Source: Comamonas testosteroni TK102 (lineage in GTDB: Bacteria; Pseudomonadota; Gammaproteobacteria; Burkholderiales; Burkholderiaceae_C). From it: a DNA stretch of 64,000 bases. Every line of letters begins with the position of its first letter. Positions within the stretch are counted from its first letter, which is position 1. Shown piece after piece: positions 34,880 to 45,889 of the stretch. The position numbers and the translations under genes were made by a program. The stretch is from NCBI RefSeq assembly GCF_000739375.1, contig NZ_CP006704.1:3286001-3350000 (forward strand). The letters run 5' to 3'. Under the pieces are notes generated by a model. It made no database searches, was not told the origin of the DNA, and worked only from the letters and a program-made list of their open reading frames with translations.

Positions 34880-37504
34880 TCAGAGGCGCTCGGCCACCCA
34901 GGCCTGCACGCTGGCCAGCGCTGCGGGCACGGCTGCGGCGTCGGTGCCGCCGGCCATGGCCATATCGGGCTTGCCACCGCCCTTGCCGCCCACTTGCTGG
35001 GCCACAAAGTTCACCAGCTCTCCGGCCTTGACCTTGGCAGTTTCAGCCTTGGTCACGCCTGCGGCCAGTTGCACCTTGTCGCCGTCCACGGCAGCCAGCA
35101 CGATCACGGCCGCGCCCAGCTTGTCCTTGAGCTTGTCCATGGTGTCACGCAAGGTCTTGGCATCTGCACCTTCGAGCTTGGCGGCCAGCACCTTGACTCC
35201 ATTGACGTCGGCAGCCTGCGTGGCCAGCTCGTCGCCCTGGCTCGATGCCAGCTTGCCCTTCAGAGCAGCGATTTCCTTTTCCAGCGCCTTGATCTGATCC
35301 AGCGCACCACCGATGCGGTTGGTCAGCTCGGCTGCAGGCGCCTTGAAGGCAGCTGCAGCCTGGTCCACGGTGGATTCCAGCGACTGCAGATAGGCCAGCG
35401 CGTTCTCGCCGGTAATGCCTTCGATACGGCGCACGCCAGCGGCCACGCCGGATTCGCCCACCACCTTGAACAGGCCGATGTCGCCGGTACGGCTGACGTG
35501 AGTGCCGCCGCAGAGCTCGCGGCTGGAGCCGATGTCCAGCACGCGCACGGTTTCACCGTACTTCTCGCCGAACAGCATCATGGCACCGGTCTTCTGGGCC
35601 GACTCGATGTCCATCACGCGCGCATCCGTGGCGGTGTTGGCCAGCACCTCGGCATTCACGCGGGCTTCGATCTCGCGGATCTGCTCGGCTGTCACCGGAG
35701 CGTTGTGCGCAAAGTCGAAACGGGTGCGCTCGGCGTTGACCAGCGAGCCCTTTTGCTGCACATGGCCGCCCAGCACTTCGCGCAAGGCCTTGTGCATGAT
35801 GTGGGTGACCGAGTGGTTGCGCATGGTCGCAGCGCGCACGGCGGTATCCACCTGCGCCTCAACGGCATCGCCCACCTTGAGGCTTCCGGCTTCCAGCACG
35901 CCGTGGTGACCGAATACATCGGCCTTGATCTTGAGTGTGTCTTCCACGGCAAAGCGGTTGCCGCCCGCGGCAATCACGCCCTGGTCGCCGACCTGGCCGC
36001 CGGATTCGGCATAAAAGGGAGTGGTGTCCAGAACAACCACACCGTTTTGACCAGCTTTCAGCTCGGAAACCGATACACCATCAGCGTACAGCGCTACGAT
36101 TCTTGCTGCTTCCACCAGCTTGTCATAGCCCACGAAGGTGTTGCCCTGGCCGGTGTATTCCAGCGCGCGGTCCATCTTGAACTTGCCGGCTGCGCGGGCC
36201 GTTTCCTTCTGGTGCTGCATGGCGGCATTAAAGCCGGCCTCGTCCACCGTCACGCCACGCTCGCGCGCCACGTCGTTGGACAGGTCCAGCGGGAAACCGT
36301 AGGTGTCGTGCAGCTTGAAGGCCACATCGCCAGGCAGCACCTTGACGTCGCCGGCCAGCGCACTGTCCAGAATTTCCATGCCGTTGGCCAGGGTCTCGAA
36401 AAAGCGCTCTTCCTCAGCCTTGAGCACGCTGGTGATATGCGCTTCCTGCTCCTTGAGCTTGGGATAGGCGTCGCCCATCTGTACCACCAGATCGGCCACC
36501 AGCTTGTGGAAGAAGGGAGTCTTCTGGCCCAGCTTGTAGCCGTGACGGATGGCGCGGCGGATGATGCGGCGCTGCACATAGCCACGACCTTCGTTGGAAG
36601 GAATCACGCCGTCGGACACCAGGAAGGAGGTCGCGCGGATATGGTCGGCAATCACCTTCAGCGAAGGAGTGCTCAGATCTTCGGTGTGGGTTTCACGGCC
36701 GGCAGCCTTGATCAATGCCTGGAACAGGTCGATCTCGTAGTTGCTGTGCACATGCTGCAGGATGGCAGCCAGACGCTCCAGGCCCATGCCGGTGTCCACG
36801 CAGGGTGCGGGCAGCTTCACCACGGAGCCGTCTTCCTTCATGTCGAACTGCATGAACACGTGGTTCCAGATCTCGATGAAGCGGTCGCCATCTTCTTCCG
36901 GGCTGCCGGGAGGGCCGCCGGCAATGTGCTCGCCGTGGTCGTAGAAGATTTCCGAGCAGGGGCCGCAGGGACCGGTGTCGGCCATCATCCAGAAGTTGTC
37001 GCTCTTGTACTTGCCGCCCTTGTTGTCGCCGATGCGGATGATACGTTCGGCAGGCAGGCCGATGACGTTCTTCCAGATGTCATAGGCCTCGTCGTCTTCG
37101 TGATAGACCGTGGCCAGCAGCTTCTCGGCGGGCAGGCCGAAGACCTTGGTCAGCAACTCCCAGCCCCACTCGATGGACTCCTTCTTGAAGTAGTCGCCGA
37201 AGGACCAGTTGCCCAGCATCTCGAAGAACGTGTGATGGCGCGCGGTGTAGCCCACGTTTTCCAGGTCGTTGTGCTTGCCACCGGCGCGCAGGCAGGCCTG
37301 CACCGATGTTGCACGGTTATAGGGGCGCTTGTCCGTGCCCAGGAACACATCCTTGAACTGCACCATGCCGGAGTTGGTGAACATCAGCGTGGGGTCGTTG
37401 CCGGGAACCAGCGAGCTGGACGCAACAACGGTATGGCCCTTGGAAGCGTAGAAATCCAGGAACGTCTTGCGGATGTCCGCAACGGAAAAAGTGGGTGTAC
37501 TCAT
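34880..37504 (-). CDS. alaS: alanyl-tRNA synthetase
   Basis: The 874-residue enzyme charges tRNA(Ala). Order of domains: class II catalytic core ([56 protein letters not shown]), tRNA-recognition region, editing domain with zinc ligands HSVTH and CGGTH, and a C-terminal dimerisation domain ending AWVAERL. The ATG at 37504 is the family start; an in-frame extension to 37588 is not conserved. No obvious leader or attenuator is visible. Confidence 0.95.
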   Translation of the reverse strand: MSTPTFSVADIRKTFLDFYASKGHTVVASSSLVPGNDPTLMFTNSGMVQFKDVFLGTDKRPYNRATSVQACLRAGGKHNDLENVGYTARHHTFFEMLGNWSFGDYFKKESIEWGWELLTKVFGLPAEKLLATVYHEDDEAYDIWKNVIGLPAERIIRIGDNKGGKYKSDNFWMMADTGPCGPCSEIFYDHGEHIAGGPPGSPEEDGDRFIEIWNHVFMQFDMKEDGSVVKLPAPCVDTGMGLERLAAILQHVHSNYEIDLFQALIKAAGRETHTEDLSTPSLKVIADHIRATSFLVSDGVIPSNEGRGYVQRRIIRRAIRHGYKLGQKTPFFHKLVADLVVQMGDAYPKLKEQEAHITSVLKAEEERFFETLANGMEILDSALAGDVKVLPGDVAFKLHDTYGFPLDLSNDVARERGVTVDEAGFNAAMQHQKETARAAGKFKMDRALEYTGQGNTFVGYDKLVEAARIVALYADGVSVSELKAGQNGVVVLDTTPFYAESGGQVGDQGVIAAGGNRFAVEDTLKIKADVFGHHGVLEAGSLKVGDAVEAQVDTAVRAATMRNHSVTHIMHKALREVLGGHVQQKGSLVNAERTRFDFAHNAPVTAEQIREIEARVNAEVLANTATDARVMDIESAQKTGAMMLFGEKYGETVRVLDIGSSRELCGGTHVSRTGDIGLFKVVGESGVAAGVRRIEGITGENALAYLQSLESTVDQAAAAFKAPAAELTNRIGGALDQIKALEKEIAALKGKLASSQGDELATQAADVNGVKVLAAKLEGADAKTLRDTMDKLKDKLGAAVIVLAAVDGDKVQLAAGVTKAETAKVKAGELVNFVAQQVGGKGGGKPDMAMAGGTDAAAVPAALASVQAWVAERL

Positions 37505-37714
37505 GGTGTTTGGTATGAAGACGCCAGCATGACGCCTGCGATCAGTACGGCCCGGCGCTGCTTTTTCAGGAGCTGCGCAGACAGGCAAATCAGCCGAACA
37601 TTATAGGTTTGCGACTACATACCCGCGCTGCCTTGTGCCGATAACAGCGATCACGAATTTTCATGCGTTGCATTAATGTCTTCATCATCGGCTTGCGGAT
37701 AATCGGCAGCCACT

Positions 37715-38008
37715 ATGAGCGATACCCCCAAAACCGAGACTTCCAAACCCGATGCCCCTGCCAAAAACCGCCTGGTGGTCTGGCTCATCGCCCTGCCCGT
37801 GGTCATCTTTGGCGCGCTCATGCTCGTCGGCCAGTTCATGGACGATCCACTCAGCAAGCAGCGCTGGACGGAGGCTGAAACCATCAAGATCTGCTGGAAG
37901 CAGACAGCCAAGCCCGAGGCCGAGCGCAAGACACAGGAGTTCAGGTCCCCCGAAGACTGCGAACGCCTCGAGTTTGACTTCAAGACCCGCTACGGCGAAA
38001 ACCCCTGA
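37715..38008 (+). CDS. small single-pass membrane protein, hypothetical
   Basis: The 97-residue protein has a charged N-terminus (about residues 1-18), one membrane helix (RLVVWLIALPVVIFGALMLVGQF, 19-41) and a soluble tail with two cysteines (KICWKQ and PEDCERL). The tail pattern (TIKICWKQTAKPE, FRSPEDCERLEFDFKTRYG) has regular coding character. The two cysteines would face the periplasm and could form a disulfide. Not recognised as a named family. Confidence 0.65.
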   Translation: MSDTPKTETSKPDAPAKNRLVVWLIALPVVIFGALMLVGQFMDDPLSKQRWTEAETIKICWKQTAKPEAERKTQEFRSPEDCERLEFDFKTRYGENP

Positions 38009-38066
38009 AGCAGCTGCGACGGGGCATGCCCAGGCACCGAGCATGCGTCCTGCGTGACTGGGAGAC

Positions 38067-38465
38067 TTACTCTTCGCCCCAGTCTTCCTCGACGCCCTCT
38101 TCCTCTTCTGCAGCGGCCAGAGCGATCATGCGGTCGAAGGTCTCGATGATTGCGACGCGGCGGTCCTGCTTGTAGCCCTCTTCCGGCTCCAGTTCGTCGA
38201 TGCTCTGATCCCAGGCCTGCAGATAAGTGGCTTTCCATTGCTCCAGCGTCTGCAGATCCGGCCACAGCGGATGCATGCCGCCCTCGGCCATGGCGCACAG
38301 CAGCTCGATCCGGCAGGGAACCAGATCGGACTCGGACTCGCCCGCCTGCAAGGCCTCGGGCGAGTCCAGGGCCTCGGCAATTTCATCGATGAGCTGGCCC
38401 GTGATATCGGCCAGCCAGTCCAAGGCGGTGTCGTTATCGAAATTGCCGTGCGACCAAGTGCCCAT
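38067..38465 (-). CDS. DUF4259 domain-containing protein
   Basis: The 132-residue protein starts MGTWSHGNFDNDTALDWLADI, the DUF4259 signature. The ATG at 38465 has AAGGAG 7 nt upstream; an in-frame TTG two codons earlier is ignored. The C-terminus is very acidic (AAAEEEEGVEEDWGEE). Function unknown. It lies between a small membrane protein and smpB. Confidence 0.82.
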   Translation of the reverse strand: MGTWSHGNFDNDTALDWLADITGQLIDEIAEALDSPEALQAGESESDLVPCRIELLCAMAEGGMHPLWPDLQTLEQWKATYLQAWDQSIDELEPEEGYKQDRRVAIIETFDRMIALAAAEEEEGVEEDWGEE

Positions 38466-38568
38466 GACCAAACTCCTTGCTGCGATATGTCAGTAAAGCA
38501 GGGCCCAACATAGCAGGCCTTGATGTCAGAACTGTGTCAGTCCGGGCAGTCGATCCAGGCGCGGAAGG

Positions 38569-39042
38569 TCAACGGTTGCGGTTTTTCATCGCGCGCTCCA
38601 CCTCACGCTTGCCTTCGCGGTCCTTGATCACGTCGCGTTTGTCATGCTCGGCCTTGCCCTTGGCCAGGGCAATCTCGCATTTCACATAACCGTTTTTCCA
38701 GTGCAGATTGATGGGCACCAGGGTGTAGCCCTTTTGCTCGACCTTGCCGACAAGGCGCTTGATCTCGTCCTTTTTCAAGAGCAGCTTCTTGATCCGCGCC
38801 GAGTCGGGATTGACGTGGGTGGAAGCGGTCTTGAGCGGGTTGATCTGGCAGCCCAGCAGGAACAGCTCGCCGTCCTTGATCAGCACATAGCCATCGGTGA
38901 GTTGCACCTTGCCGCTGCGCAAGGCCTTGACCTCCCAGCCGTGCAGCACCATGCCGGCCTCGTGGCGTTCCTCGAAGAAATAGTTGAAAGCTGCTTTTTT
39001 ATTGTCGGCAATGCGCGACGATGTTTCTGGTTTCTTGGCCAT
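38569..39042 (-). CDS. smpB: SsrA-binding protein SmpB
   Basis: The 157-residue protein binds tmRNA during trans-translation. It reads [44 protein letters not shown], then the family motif [27 protein letters not shown] and the basic C-terminal tail [26 protein letters not shown]. The divergent gene is ratA, the usual arrangement in proteobacteria. The tmRNA gene is not in the window. Confidence 0.95.
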   Translation of the reverse strand: MAKKPETSSRIADNKKAAFNYFFEERHEAGMVLHGWEVKALRSGKVQLTDGYVLIKDGELFLLGCQINPLKTASTHVNPDSARIKKLLLKKDEIKRLVGKVEQKGYTLVPINLHWKNGYVKCEIALAKGKAEHDKRDVIKDREGKREVERAMKNRNR

Positions 39043-39201
39043 GGAATATTAGTTGCAGGCGGACCGGAGATGAAAGCTCTCCCTACAATACTGGATTGCC
39101 GTCTCGCCTCTGAGCGATGATTTTAGTTTCGCATCGCGCCCCTGGGTTGATTGGCCCTGGCCAATTCCCTGCTCTTGCGCCCTGCTGATTGCTCTTTGTT
39201 C

Positions 39202-39654
39202 ATGAAAAACGTCAACAAGTCCGTCCTGATCTGGTACAGCCCCGAAGAAATGTTTGCCCTCGTGACGGATGTGGCCCACTATGCCGACTTTCTGCCCTGG
39301 TGCGATCATGCCAAGATTCTGGAGCAGGACGCCACCGGCATGACTGCCGAGGTGGGAATTGCGTTCAGCGGACTGCGCAAGTCTTTCGTGACGCGCAACA
39401 CGAACAGTACCATGGACAACGGCGGCAAGCAGGTCAGCATGCGCCTGGTCAAGGGACCTTTCTCGCGTCTTGAAGGCCACTGGCGCTTTCATCCTGTAGG
39501 CGACGGCACGCAGCGCGCCTGCAAGGTCGAGCTGCAGCTCGACTACGGCTTCGAAAACGGTGCCGTAGCCGCCATCATCGGCCCGGTCTTTGACCGCATC
39601 GCAGGCTCCATGGTGGATGCCTTCATCAAACGCGCCGAGCAGATCTATGGCTGA
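39202..39654 (+). CDS. ratA: RatA/Coq10-type SRPBCC protein
   Basis: The 150-residue START-like protein begins MKNVNKSVLIWYSPEEMFALVTDVAHYADFLPWCDHAKILEQ. GIAFSGLRKSFVTRNTNS and LVKGPFSRLEGHWRFHPVG follow, as in RatA and mitochondrial Coq10, which bind ubiquinone. Although RatA was described as a toxin, a quinone-chaperone role is favoured by family relationships. The ATG at 39202 is used. Its stop overlaps the presumed original start of rnfH (ATG at 39647), showing that the two were coupled. Confidence 0.87.
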   Translation: MKNVNKSVLIWYSPEEMFALVTDVAHYADFLPWCDHAKILEQDATGMTAEVGIAFSGLRKSFVTRNTNSTMDNGGKQVSMRLVKGPFSRLEGHWRFHPVGDGTQRACKVELQLDYGFENGAVAAIIGPVFDRIAGSMVDAFIKRAEQIYG

Positions 39655-39689
39655 CGCGCCCCCCCACGCTGATCGACATCACGGTCTGC

Positions 39690-40013
39690 ATGTCGCCCTG
39701 CTCCGGTACCGTGCAGGAAACCTTGTGGCAGCTTCCCGCAGGCAGCACCGTCCAGCAAGCGCTGGACGCAGTGACCGCTTCCACGGCAGCATTGCCGGAT
39801 GTGCAAGTGCCCGAAGCCTCGGCCGGCATGGTCGGCATCTGGGGCAAGGTCGCGAATCCGGGCCAGGTTCTCAAGCATGGCGATCGTCTCGAGATCTATC
39901 GACCGCTGACCGTAGACCCCAAGGTTGCCCGACGCGAACGCTTTGCCCGCCAGGGCGCTCGCAGCGCCGGACTTTTCAAACGCCAGAGAGACGGAGCCAA
40001 GGCGGGCTACTAG
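39690..40013 (+). CDS. rnfH: RnfH family ubiquitin-like protein, probably frameshifted at its start
   Basis: The readable 107 residues match RnfH/RatB (beta-grasp): SGTVQETLWQLPAGSTVQQALDA, AGMVGIWGKVANPGQVLKHGDRLEIYRPLTVDPKVARRERFARQG. The normal first strand (LIDITVC) is encoded just upstream in frame but has no start codon. An ATG at 39647 overlapping the ratA stop would supply MADAPPTLIDITVC if the run of seven C at 39659-39665 had only six. As written, translation must begin at the internal ATG 39690, losing about 14 residues. This is a real +1 mutation or a homopolymer sequencing error. Confidence 0.75.
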   Translation: MSPCSGTVQETLWQLPAGSTVQQALDAVTASTAALPDVQVPEASAGMVGIWGKVANPGQVLKHGDRLEIYRPLTVDPKVARRERFARQGARSAGLFKRQRDGAKAGY

Positions 40014-40032
40014 CGAGCAGCCAGCAGGACTC

Positions 40033-40061
40033 AAAAAAGCGCCTTCTGACGGCGCTTTTTT
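40033..40061. terminator. bidirectional terminator between rnfH and DUF4124 gene
   Basis: An 11-bp stem (AAAAAAGCGCC / GGCGCTTTTTT) with a 7-nt loop has A and T tracts on both sides. Confidence 0.88.
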
Positions 40062-40089
40062 ATCGAGATTCCGGCGAAGACCCCGGCGA

Positions 40090-40599
40090 CTATTGCGCCG
40101 GCTCTGCCATGGGTCCGCAATCGGAAGCGATCACGGCATCGGCTCGCTTGATCTCGGCATCGCGCGTAGCCTCGTCCATGAAGCCGCGCTCGCCGTTGGC
40201 ATTCACATGCGAGAGCATGCGGCCCGAGGCCAGGGTTGCCCTGGCCTGCTTGGCGCGGTTGCAGTTGTCCTGGCGCTGCTTTTCCTTTTGCAGCTTGTCG
40301 GCCTGGACCTTGGCTGCATCCTGCTCCTGCTGCTTGCGCTTCTGCTCTTCCAGCCCCTTGTCTACGCCCTTGTCTGCTGAAGGCTTGGCAGCAGCTGCAC
40401 CGGCTTCAGGCACGGCCACAAGCGCCGCAGGCTTTGCGCCACCGGGGCTGCGCAAGATATTCTTAGCAGGGATATCCGCAGGCGGCGCCCGGTCGCTGAA
40501 CACCTTGCGCCCCTGACCATCTATCCATTGCCACTGGGCAATTGCGGGTACCGTGCAACAGGCTATGGCTGCGAACAATGCGAACTTGATGGCGTGCAT
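40090..40599 (-). CDS. DUF4124 domain-containing exported protein
   Basis: The 169-residue protein has a signal peptide ([21 protein letters not shown], cleavage before QWQW) and a short DUF4124 module ([27 protein letters not shown]), followed by a coiled-coil-like Lys/Gln-rich region ([27 protein letters not shown]). The tail with [31 protein letters not shown] is typical of this betaproteobacterial group. Periplasmic, function unknown. Divergent from guaB with about 100 bp between starts. Confidence 0.82.
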   Translation of the reverse strand: MHAIKFALFAAIACCTVPAIAQWQWIDGQGRKVFSDRAPPADIPAKNILRSPGGAKPAALVAVPEAGAAAAKPSADKGVDKGLEEQKRKQQEQDAAKVQADKLQKEKQRQDNCNRAKQARATLASGRMLSHVNANGERGFMDEATRDAEIKRADAVIASDCGPMAEPAQ

Positions 40600-40696
40600 G
40601 GAGTCAATAAGTCTTGGACAGGCGTTGGGGATTCTGGGTCACGAGCCCACATTGTGCGGCAAGTCACAGGTACAATCTTTCTTTTGGAGCCATCAC

Positions 40697-42172
40697 ATGC
40701 GCCTTCTCGGAAAAGCACTGACCTTTGACGACGTCCTGCTCGTTCCCGCCTACTCCGAAGTCCTGCCCAAGGACGTTTCTCTCGCCACCCAATTCACTCG
40801 CAATATCCGCTTGAACCTGCCCCTGGTGTCTGCCGCCATGGACACGGTGACCGAAGCGCGTCTGGCCATCGCCATTGCGCAAGAAGGCGGTATCGGCGTG
40901 ATCCACAAGAACATGACAGCCGAGCAGCAAGCCGCTGAAGTGTCCAAGGTCAAGCGCCACGAATCCGGTGTGGTCCACGACCCTGTGGTCATCACCCCCG
41001 AACACACCGTGCTGCAAGTGCTGCAGCTGTCGGAAGAGCGCGGCATTTCGGGCTTCCCCGTGTGCGACGGCGGCAAGGTCATCGGCATCGTGACCAGCCG
41101 CGATCTGCGCTTCGAGACCCGCTACGACGTCAAGGTCAGCCAGATCATGACGCCCCGCGAGAAGCTGATTACCGTCAATGAAAAAGACGGCACCAGCCCC
41201 GCCGAAGCCAAGGCCTTGCTGAACAAGCACAAGCTCGAACGTATTCTGGTGGTGAACGACGCCTTCGAACTCAAGGGTCTGATCACCGTCAAGGACATCA
41301 CCAAGCAAACCACCTTCCCCAATGCAGCGCGTGACGCATCGGGCCGCCTGCGCGTGGCTGCCGCCGTCGGCGTGGGCGCAGGCACCGAAGAGCGTGTGGA
41401 ACTGCTGGTCAAGGCCGGCGTGGACGCCATCGTGGTGGACACGGCCCACGGTCACTCCAAGGGCGTGATCGATCGCGTGCGCTGGGTCAAGCAGAACTAC
41501 CCCCAGGTGGACGTGATCGGCGGCAATATCGCCACCGGTGCTGCCGCTCTGGCACTGGTGGAAGCCGGCGCTGACGCGGTCAAGGTCGGTATCGGCCCCG
41601 GCTCCATCTGCACCACCCGTATCGTGGCAGGTGTGGGCGTGCCCCAGATCATGGCCATCTCCAATGTGGCCGACGCCCTGAAGGGCACTGGCGTGCCCTT
41701 GATCGGCGACGGCGGCATCCGCTTCTCCGGCGACATCTCCAAGGCCCTGGCCGCAGGTGCCTCCACCATCATGATGGGCGGCATGTTTGCCGGCACCGAA
41801 GAAGCTCCCGGCGAGGTGATTCTGTACCAGGGCCGCTCGTACAAGAGCTATCGCGGCATGGGCTCCATCGGTGCCATGCAGCAAGGCTCGGCCGACCGCT
41901 ACTTCCAGGAATCGTCCACCGGCAACCCCAATGCGGACAAGCTGGTTCCCGAAGGCATTGAAGGCCGCGTGCCCTACAAGGGCTCCATGGTCTCCATCGT
42001 CTATCAGATGGCCGGCGGCGTGCGCGCCTCCATGGGCTACTGTGGTTGCGCCACGATCTCCGAGATGAACGAGAAGGCCGAGTTTGTGGAAATCACCGCA
42101 GCCGGCATCCGCGAATCTCATGTGCACGACGTGCAGATCACCAAGGAAGCGCCCAACTACCGCGCTGACTAA
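40697..42172 (+). CDS. guaB: IMP dehydrogenase
   Basis: The 491-residue enzyme oxidises IMP to XMP in guanine nucleotide synthesis. It starts [27 protein letters not shown], has two CBS domains near residues 95-210, the catalytic loop GPGSICTTR with the active Cys, [20 protein letters not shown], and the flap region [21 protein letters not shown]. The ATG at 40697 is preceded by a weak GGAG. guaA is downstream, separated by a vapBC-type module. Confidence 0.95.
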   Translation: MRLLGKALTFDDVLLVPAYSEVLPKDVSLATQFTRNIRLNLPLVSAAMDTVTEARLAIAIAQEGGIGVIHKNMTAEQQAAEVSKVKRHESGVVHDPVVITPEHTVLQVLQLSEERGISGFPVCDGGKVIGIVTSRDLRFETRYDVKVSQIMTPREKLITVNEKDGTSPAEAKALLNKHKLERILVVNDAFELKGLITVKDITKQTTFPNAARDASGRLRVAAAVGVGAGTEERVELLVKAGVDAIVVDTAHGHSKGVIDRVRWVKQNYPQVDVIGGNIATGAAALALVEAGADAVKVGIGPGSICTTRIVAGVGVPQIMAISNVADALKGTGVPLIGDGGIRFSGDISKALAAGASTIMMGGMFAGTEEAPGEVILYQGRSYKSYRGMGSIGAMQQGSADRYFQESSTGNPNADKLVPEGIEGRVPYKGSMVSIVYQMAGGVRASMGYCGCATISEMNEKAEFVEITAAGIRESHVHDVQITKEAPNYRAD

Positions 42173-42185
42173 GCAAGTCCCTTGA

Positions 42186-42217
42186 ATTCTGACCAGATTG
42201 AAAAATCTGGTCAGAAT
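42186..42217. promoter_or_regulatory. 14-bp palindrome, presumed vapBC operator
   Basis: ATTCTGACCAGATT and AATCTGGTCAGAAT form a perfect 14-bp inverted repeat with a GAAA loop. It overlaps the predicted promoter of the antitoxin gene, as expected for an operator bound by the VapB-VapC complex. It can also fold as an RNA hairpin after guaB. Confidence 0.7.
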
Positions 42218-42225
42218 GCTAAAAT
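42198..42225 (+). promoter_or_regulatory. sigma-70-like promoter of vapBC
   Basis: TTGAAA (42198) and TAAAAT (42220) are spaced by 16 nt, and the start site would lie near 42232. The -35 box is in the loop and arm of the palindrome, so binding there would block it. Confidence 0.6.
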
Positions 42226-42257
42226 CTGGCCTGAACTACTGGTTCTAGCCAGATTTT
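42221..42257 (+). terminator. second hairpin, likely guaB terminator
   Basis: AAAATCTGGC pairs with GCCAGATTTT, with an inner GAAC/GTTC stem, followed by TTTTTT up to 42259. A transcript starting at the vapB promoter (about 42232) would lack the left arm and escape termination. Confidence 0.6.
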
Positions 42258-42269
42258 TTGTTTTCCGCC

Positions 42270-42542
42270 ATGCAATCTATCGGTATCTACGAAGCCAAAA
42301 GCCGCTTTTCCGCCCTGGTCGAAATGGTCGAGCAAGGCGAGGAAGTGCGCATCACGCGCCACGGCAAAGAGGTTGTGCGCATGTTGCCCATGCGCCGCAA
42401 GCCCGTGATCACCGATGAGCAGATTGCGCGCGAGCTGGAGCAGATCTCGGCTCTGCAGCAGACGGTGAAAGCGCCAGCAGCCGCAACGACCGCCTCTGAC
42501 AGCATCACCGGCCTGCGCCACACCGGACGGAGTCAGGCATGA
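42270..42542 (+). CDS. vapB: Phd/VapB-type antitoxin
   Basis: The 90-residue protein begins MQSIGIYEAKSRFSALVEMVEQGEEVRITRHGKEVVRMLP, the Phd/YefM N-terminal DNA-binding fold. The C-terminus is an unstructured toxin-neutralising tail. The stop overlaps the toxin start (ATGA). There is no ribosome binding site upstream; the leader ends about 10 nt after a T-run. The AATCTGG/TCAGA palindromes just upstream are its probable operator. Confidence 0.85.
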   Translation: MQSIGIYEAKSRFSALVEMVEQGEEVRITRHGKEVVRMLPMRRKPVITDEQIARELEQISALQQTVKAPAAATTASDSITGLRHTGRSQA

Positions 42543-42979
42543 GCGCCACCGCTTTTGTGCTCGATGCCTCCGTCACCGCCGCCTGGCTGCTGCCCGACAG
42601 CGCCAGCGAACACACCCGGCGCCTGTACACCCGCATCCGCCGCGATGAGGTGGATCCCCAAGCCCCCAACCTCTGGCAGTGGGAATGCGGCAACCTGATT
42701 GCGTCGGGCGTGAATAATGGCCGTATTCCACAGACGTCGGTCGAAGGCTTGTGGGGCGTGCTGGAAGCCATACGCCATCGCGTGGAGCTGCACGATCTGG
42801 CGCCAGCACAACACAAGGCCGTGCTGGATGTGGCGCTGGACACGGGCTTGCCCACTTACGATGCCGCCTACCTGTGGCTGGCGCAGTCGCTGCGCCTGCC
42901 GCTGGCCACATTCGACACTGCCCAGATGGCAGCCGCCCGCAAAAGCGGCGTCACCGTCTGGGCTCCCGAAGATTTCTAA
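42539..42979 (+). CDS. vapC: VapC-type PIN-domain ribonuclease toxin
   Basis: The 146-residue PIN domain has its acidic active-site residues in place: D9 (FVLDAS), E49 (WQWECGN), D108 (PTYDAAYLWLA) and D126 (ATFDTAQ). VapC toxins cleave specific tRNAs or rRNA. All catalytic residues are intact, so the toxin is probably active and held by the upstream antitoxin. The pair sits inside the gua locus, 34 bp before guaA. Confidence 0.87.
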   Translation: MSATAFVLDASVTAAWLLPDSASEHTRRLYTRIRRDEVDPQAPNLWQWECGNLIASGVNNGRIPQTSVEGLWGVLEAIRHRVELHDLAPAQHKAVLDVALDTGLPTYDAAYLWLAQSLRLPLATFDTAQMAAARKSGVTVWAPEDF

Positions 42980-43012
42980 TCCCTTTTTGCCACCCTCTTG
43001 CCCTTGACCACC

Positions 43013-44629
<1,617 letters not shown>

Positions 44630-44673
44630 AGCGCTGTCGTGAACTGACAGGCAAGCTTTAACGGCCCCTCATC

Positions 44674-44699
44674 AAAGCCCGCAATCTGCGGGCTTTTTT
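44674..44699 (+). terminator. Rho-independent terminator of guaA
   Basis: A 10-bp stem (AAAGCCCGCA / TGCGGGCTTT) with a 3-nt loop is followed by T residues, 45 bp after the guaA stop. Confidence 0.88.
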
Positions 44700-44736
44700 A
44701 TTCCGGGCTAGCACTATCTGAAACCTGCCGTTCTTA

Positions 44737-44904
44737 CCACTCAGCCCCTCGGAGATCGAGAGCTGGATGGAGGACGGCCGCAAATGGATGAAGAACTTTC
44801 CAGACACCTACCCGCAACATCTGCGCGAGCAGTACGAACTTTGTCACGGAAATCTGCAGCAGGCCCATGGCAAGGCGATTCGCGCCACGAAGGCCACAGC
44901 GCAG
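44737..44904 (+). pseudogene. remnant of IS3-family orfA
   Basis: The frame reads PLSPSEIESWMEDGRKWMKN and continues to HLREQYELCHGNLQQAHGKAI. It aligns with the middle of the intact OrfA of the element at 58964-60177 (PSEIEGWVEDGRKGMEN, VREQYERQLKELQEAYGEAM). Both ends are missing and no orfB or terminal repeat is visible nearby. It is therefore the relic of a related insertion sequence lodged after guaA. Confidence 0.75.
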
Positions 44905-45059
44905 TGCAGTCCTTTGGTGCGCCATGCCGAAGGAGATAAGACCGGCGCATGGCAGCACCCATGAAAAAATAGCCGCAGCATGGCAAGGCGGCTTCGCCTG
45001 ACATTGGCCCATAAAAATACCCATGTCGCCACGGGCTTGCCATCGAATCAGCAGGCCGA

Positions 45060-45413
45060 TTATTTCGTGAACTCCTTGATCCGGATGGGGCGATCCTTCA
45101 CCAACTCCACAATACCTTCGCCATTCCTGAAATGGATGAACGTGCTCTTGCCATCCGTCATGCGCAAGCCGCTGGCCGCCGGCACACGAGTCATGTTGAA
45201 CGAACGGTCGGCGTTGTCCGTCATCACGGCAGTCTCAAAATTATCCGAAGACTGCAGCCTGATCGTCAGATCCATGGGCCCCACAAAGTTAACCACCTTG
45301 GTGGCGGAAACGCCCGCCGCCTTGTCCCCGGCAGCGCTTTGCACAGGCGGTTGAGAGGCATTGCAGCCCACCAGAGCAATAGCGATCAATGAAATGGCCA
45401 GCATCACTTTCAT
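45060..45413 (-). CDS. lipoprotein, possibly MliC-like lysozyme-inhibitor fold
   Basis: The 117-residue protein has a lipoprotein signal (MKVMLAISLIAIALVGC, lipobox LVGC). The body (VNFVGPMDLTIRLQSSDNFETAVMTDNADRSFNMTRVPAASGLRMTDGKSTFIHFRNGEGIVEL) resembles the MliC/PliC inhibitors of c-type lysozyme in length, strand order and the SG-x-x-x-T-DG segment. The usual conserved Cys and Tyr are not all present, so this is a tentative assignment. An AAGGGG ribosome binding site supports the ATG at 45413. Confidence 0.6.
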   Translation of the reverse strand: MKVMLAISLIAIALVGCNASQPPVQSAAGDKAAGVSATKVVNFVGPMDLTIRLQSSDNFETAVMTDNADRSFNMTRVPAASGLRMTDGKSTFIHFRNGEGIVELVKDRPIRIKEFTK

Positions 45414-45889
45414 GATGAACCCCCTTGCTTGTTGAATCTCAAACCAACCACCATCAAGCAGCATCGAAAGCCTGAGCCAGCCCTGATTCACCTTGATCGC
45501 AACACACCGCCACGGGAGCACCGCTGTCGATCACACGGGCAGACTCATCGCAAAATGGCCATCGCTGGATGGCCTTTCTCTGCAACAGCCGGGGTGCATC
45601 GCCACTGATGCTTGCAAAAGCGTTGGAGCAATTCTCGCCGCGCGCGGCAGTCATTGGCGCGGCATCCCAGCACCGCCATGCGGAGTGCAGGTGCCAGTTG
45701 AACGCTATTGAAACAGAAGCATATAGCGTAAGTCATGCAACGATCTTGATATAGAACTGCTTTCAAGTACATATAGAGCATGCGCTATATGCTCATAAAT
45801 TCGATAGTCCCTAGCATCTCCCGGCTCCCTATTGCGCAGGCTTTTCATCGCCAACAAGAAAGCATGCTGCGCCAGTGCGCGAGCAGCAA
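45414..45889. other. intergenic stretch with no supported gene
   Basis: This is 476 bp of variable composition. AT-rich tracts at 45715-45800 include GAGCAT...ATGCTC dyads that may be promoter or operator sequence, but I cannot assign them. No frame has a ribosome binding site and a plausible translation. Confidence 0.4.

Noticed and set aside
34826..37606. A 926-codon plus-strand frame opposite alaS
   Set aside because: It is the antisense shadow of a high-GC gene. alaS has every expected motif, while the shadow is His/Gln/Gly-rich with no domain or ribosome binding site.
44767..44964. An intact small gene starting at 44767
   Set aside because: It lines up with the middle of an IS3 OrfA and continues into unrelated sequence, so it is a relic rather than a gene.
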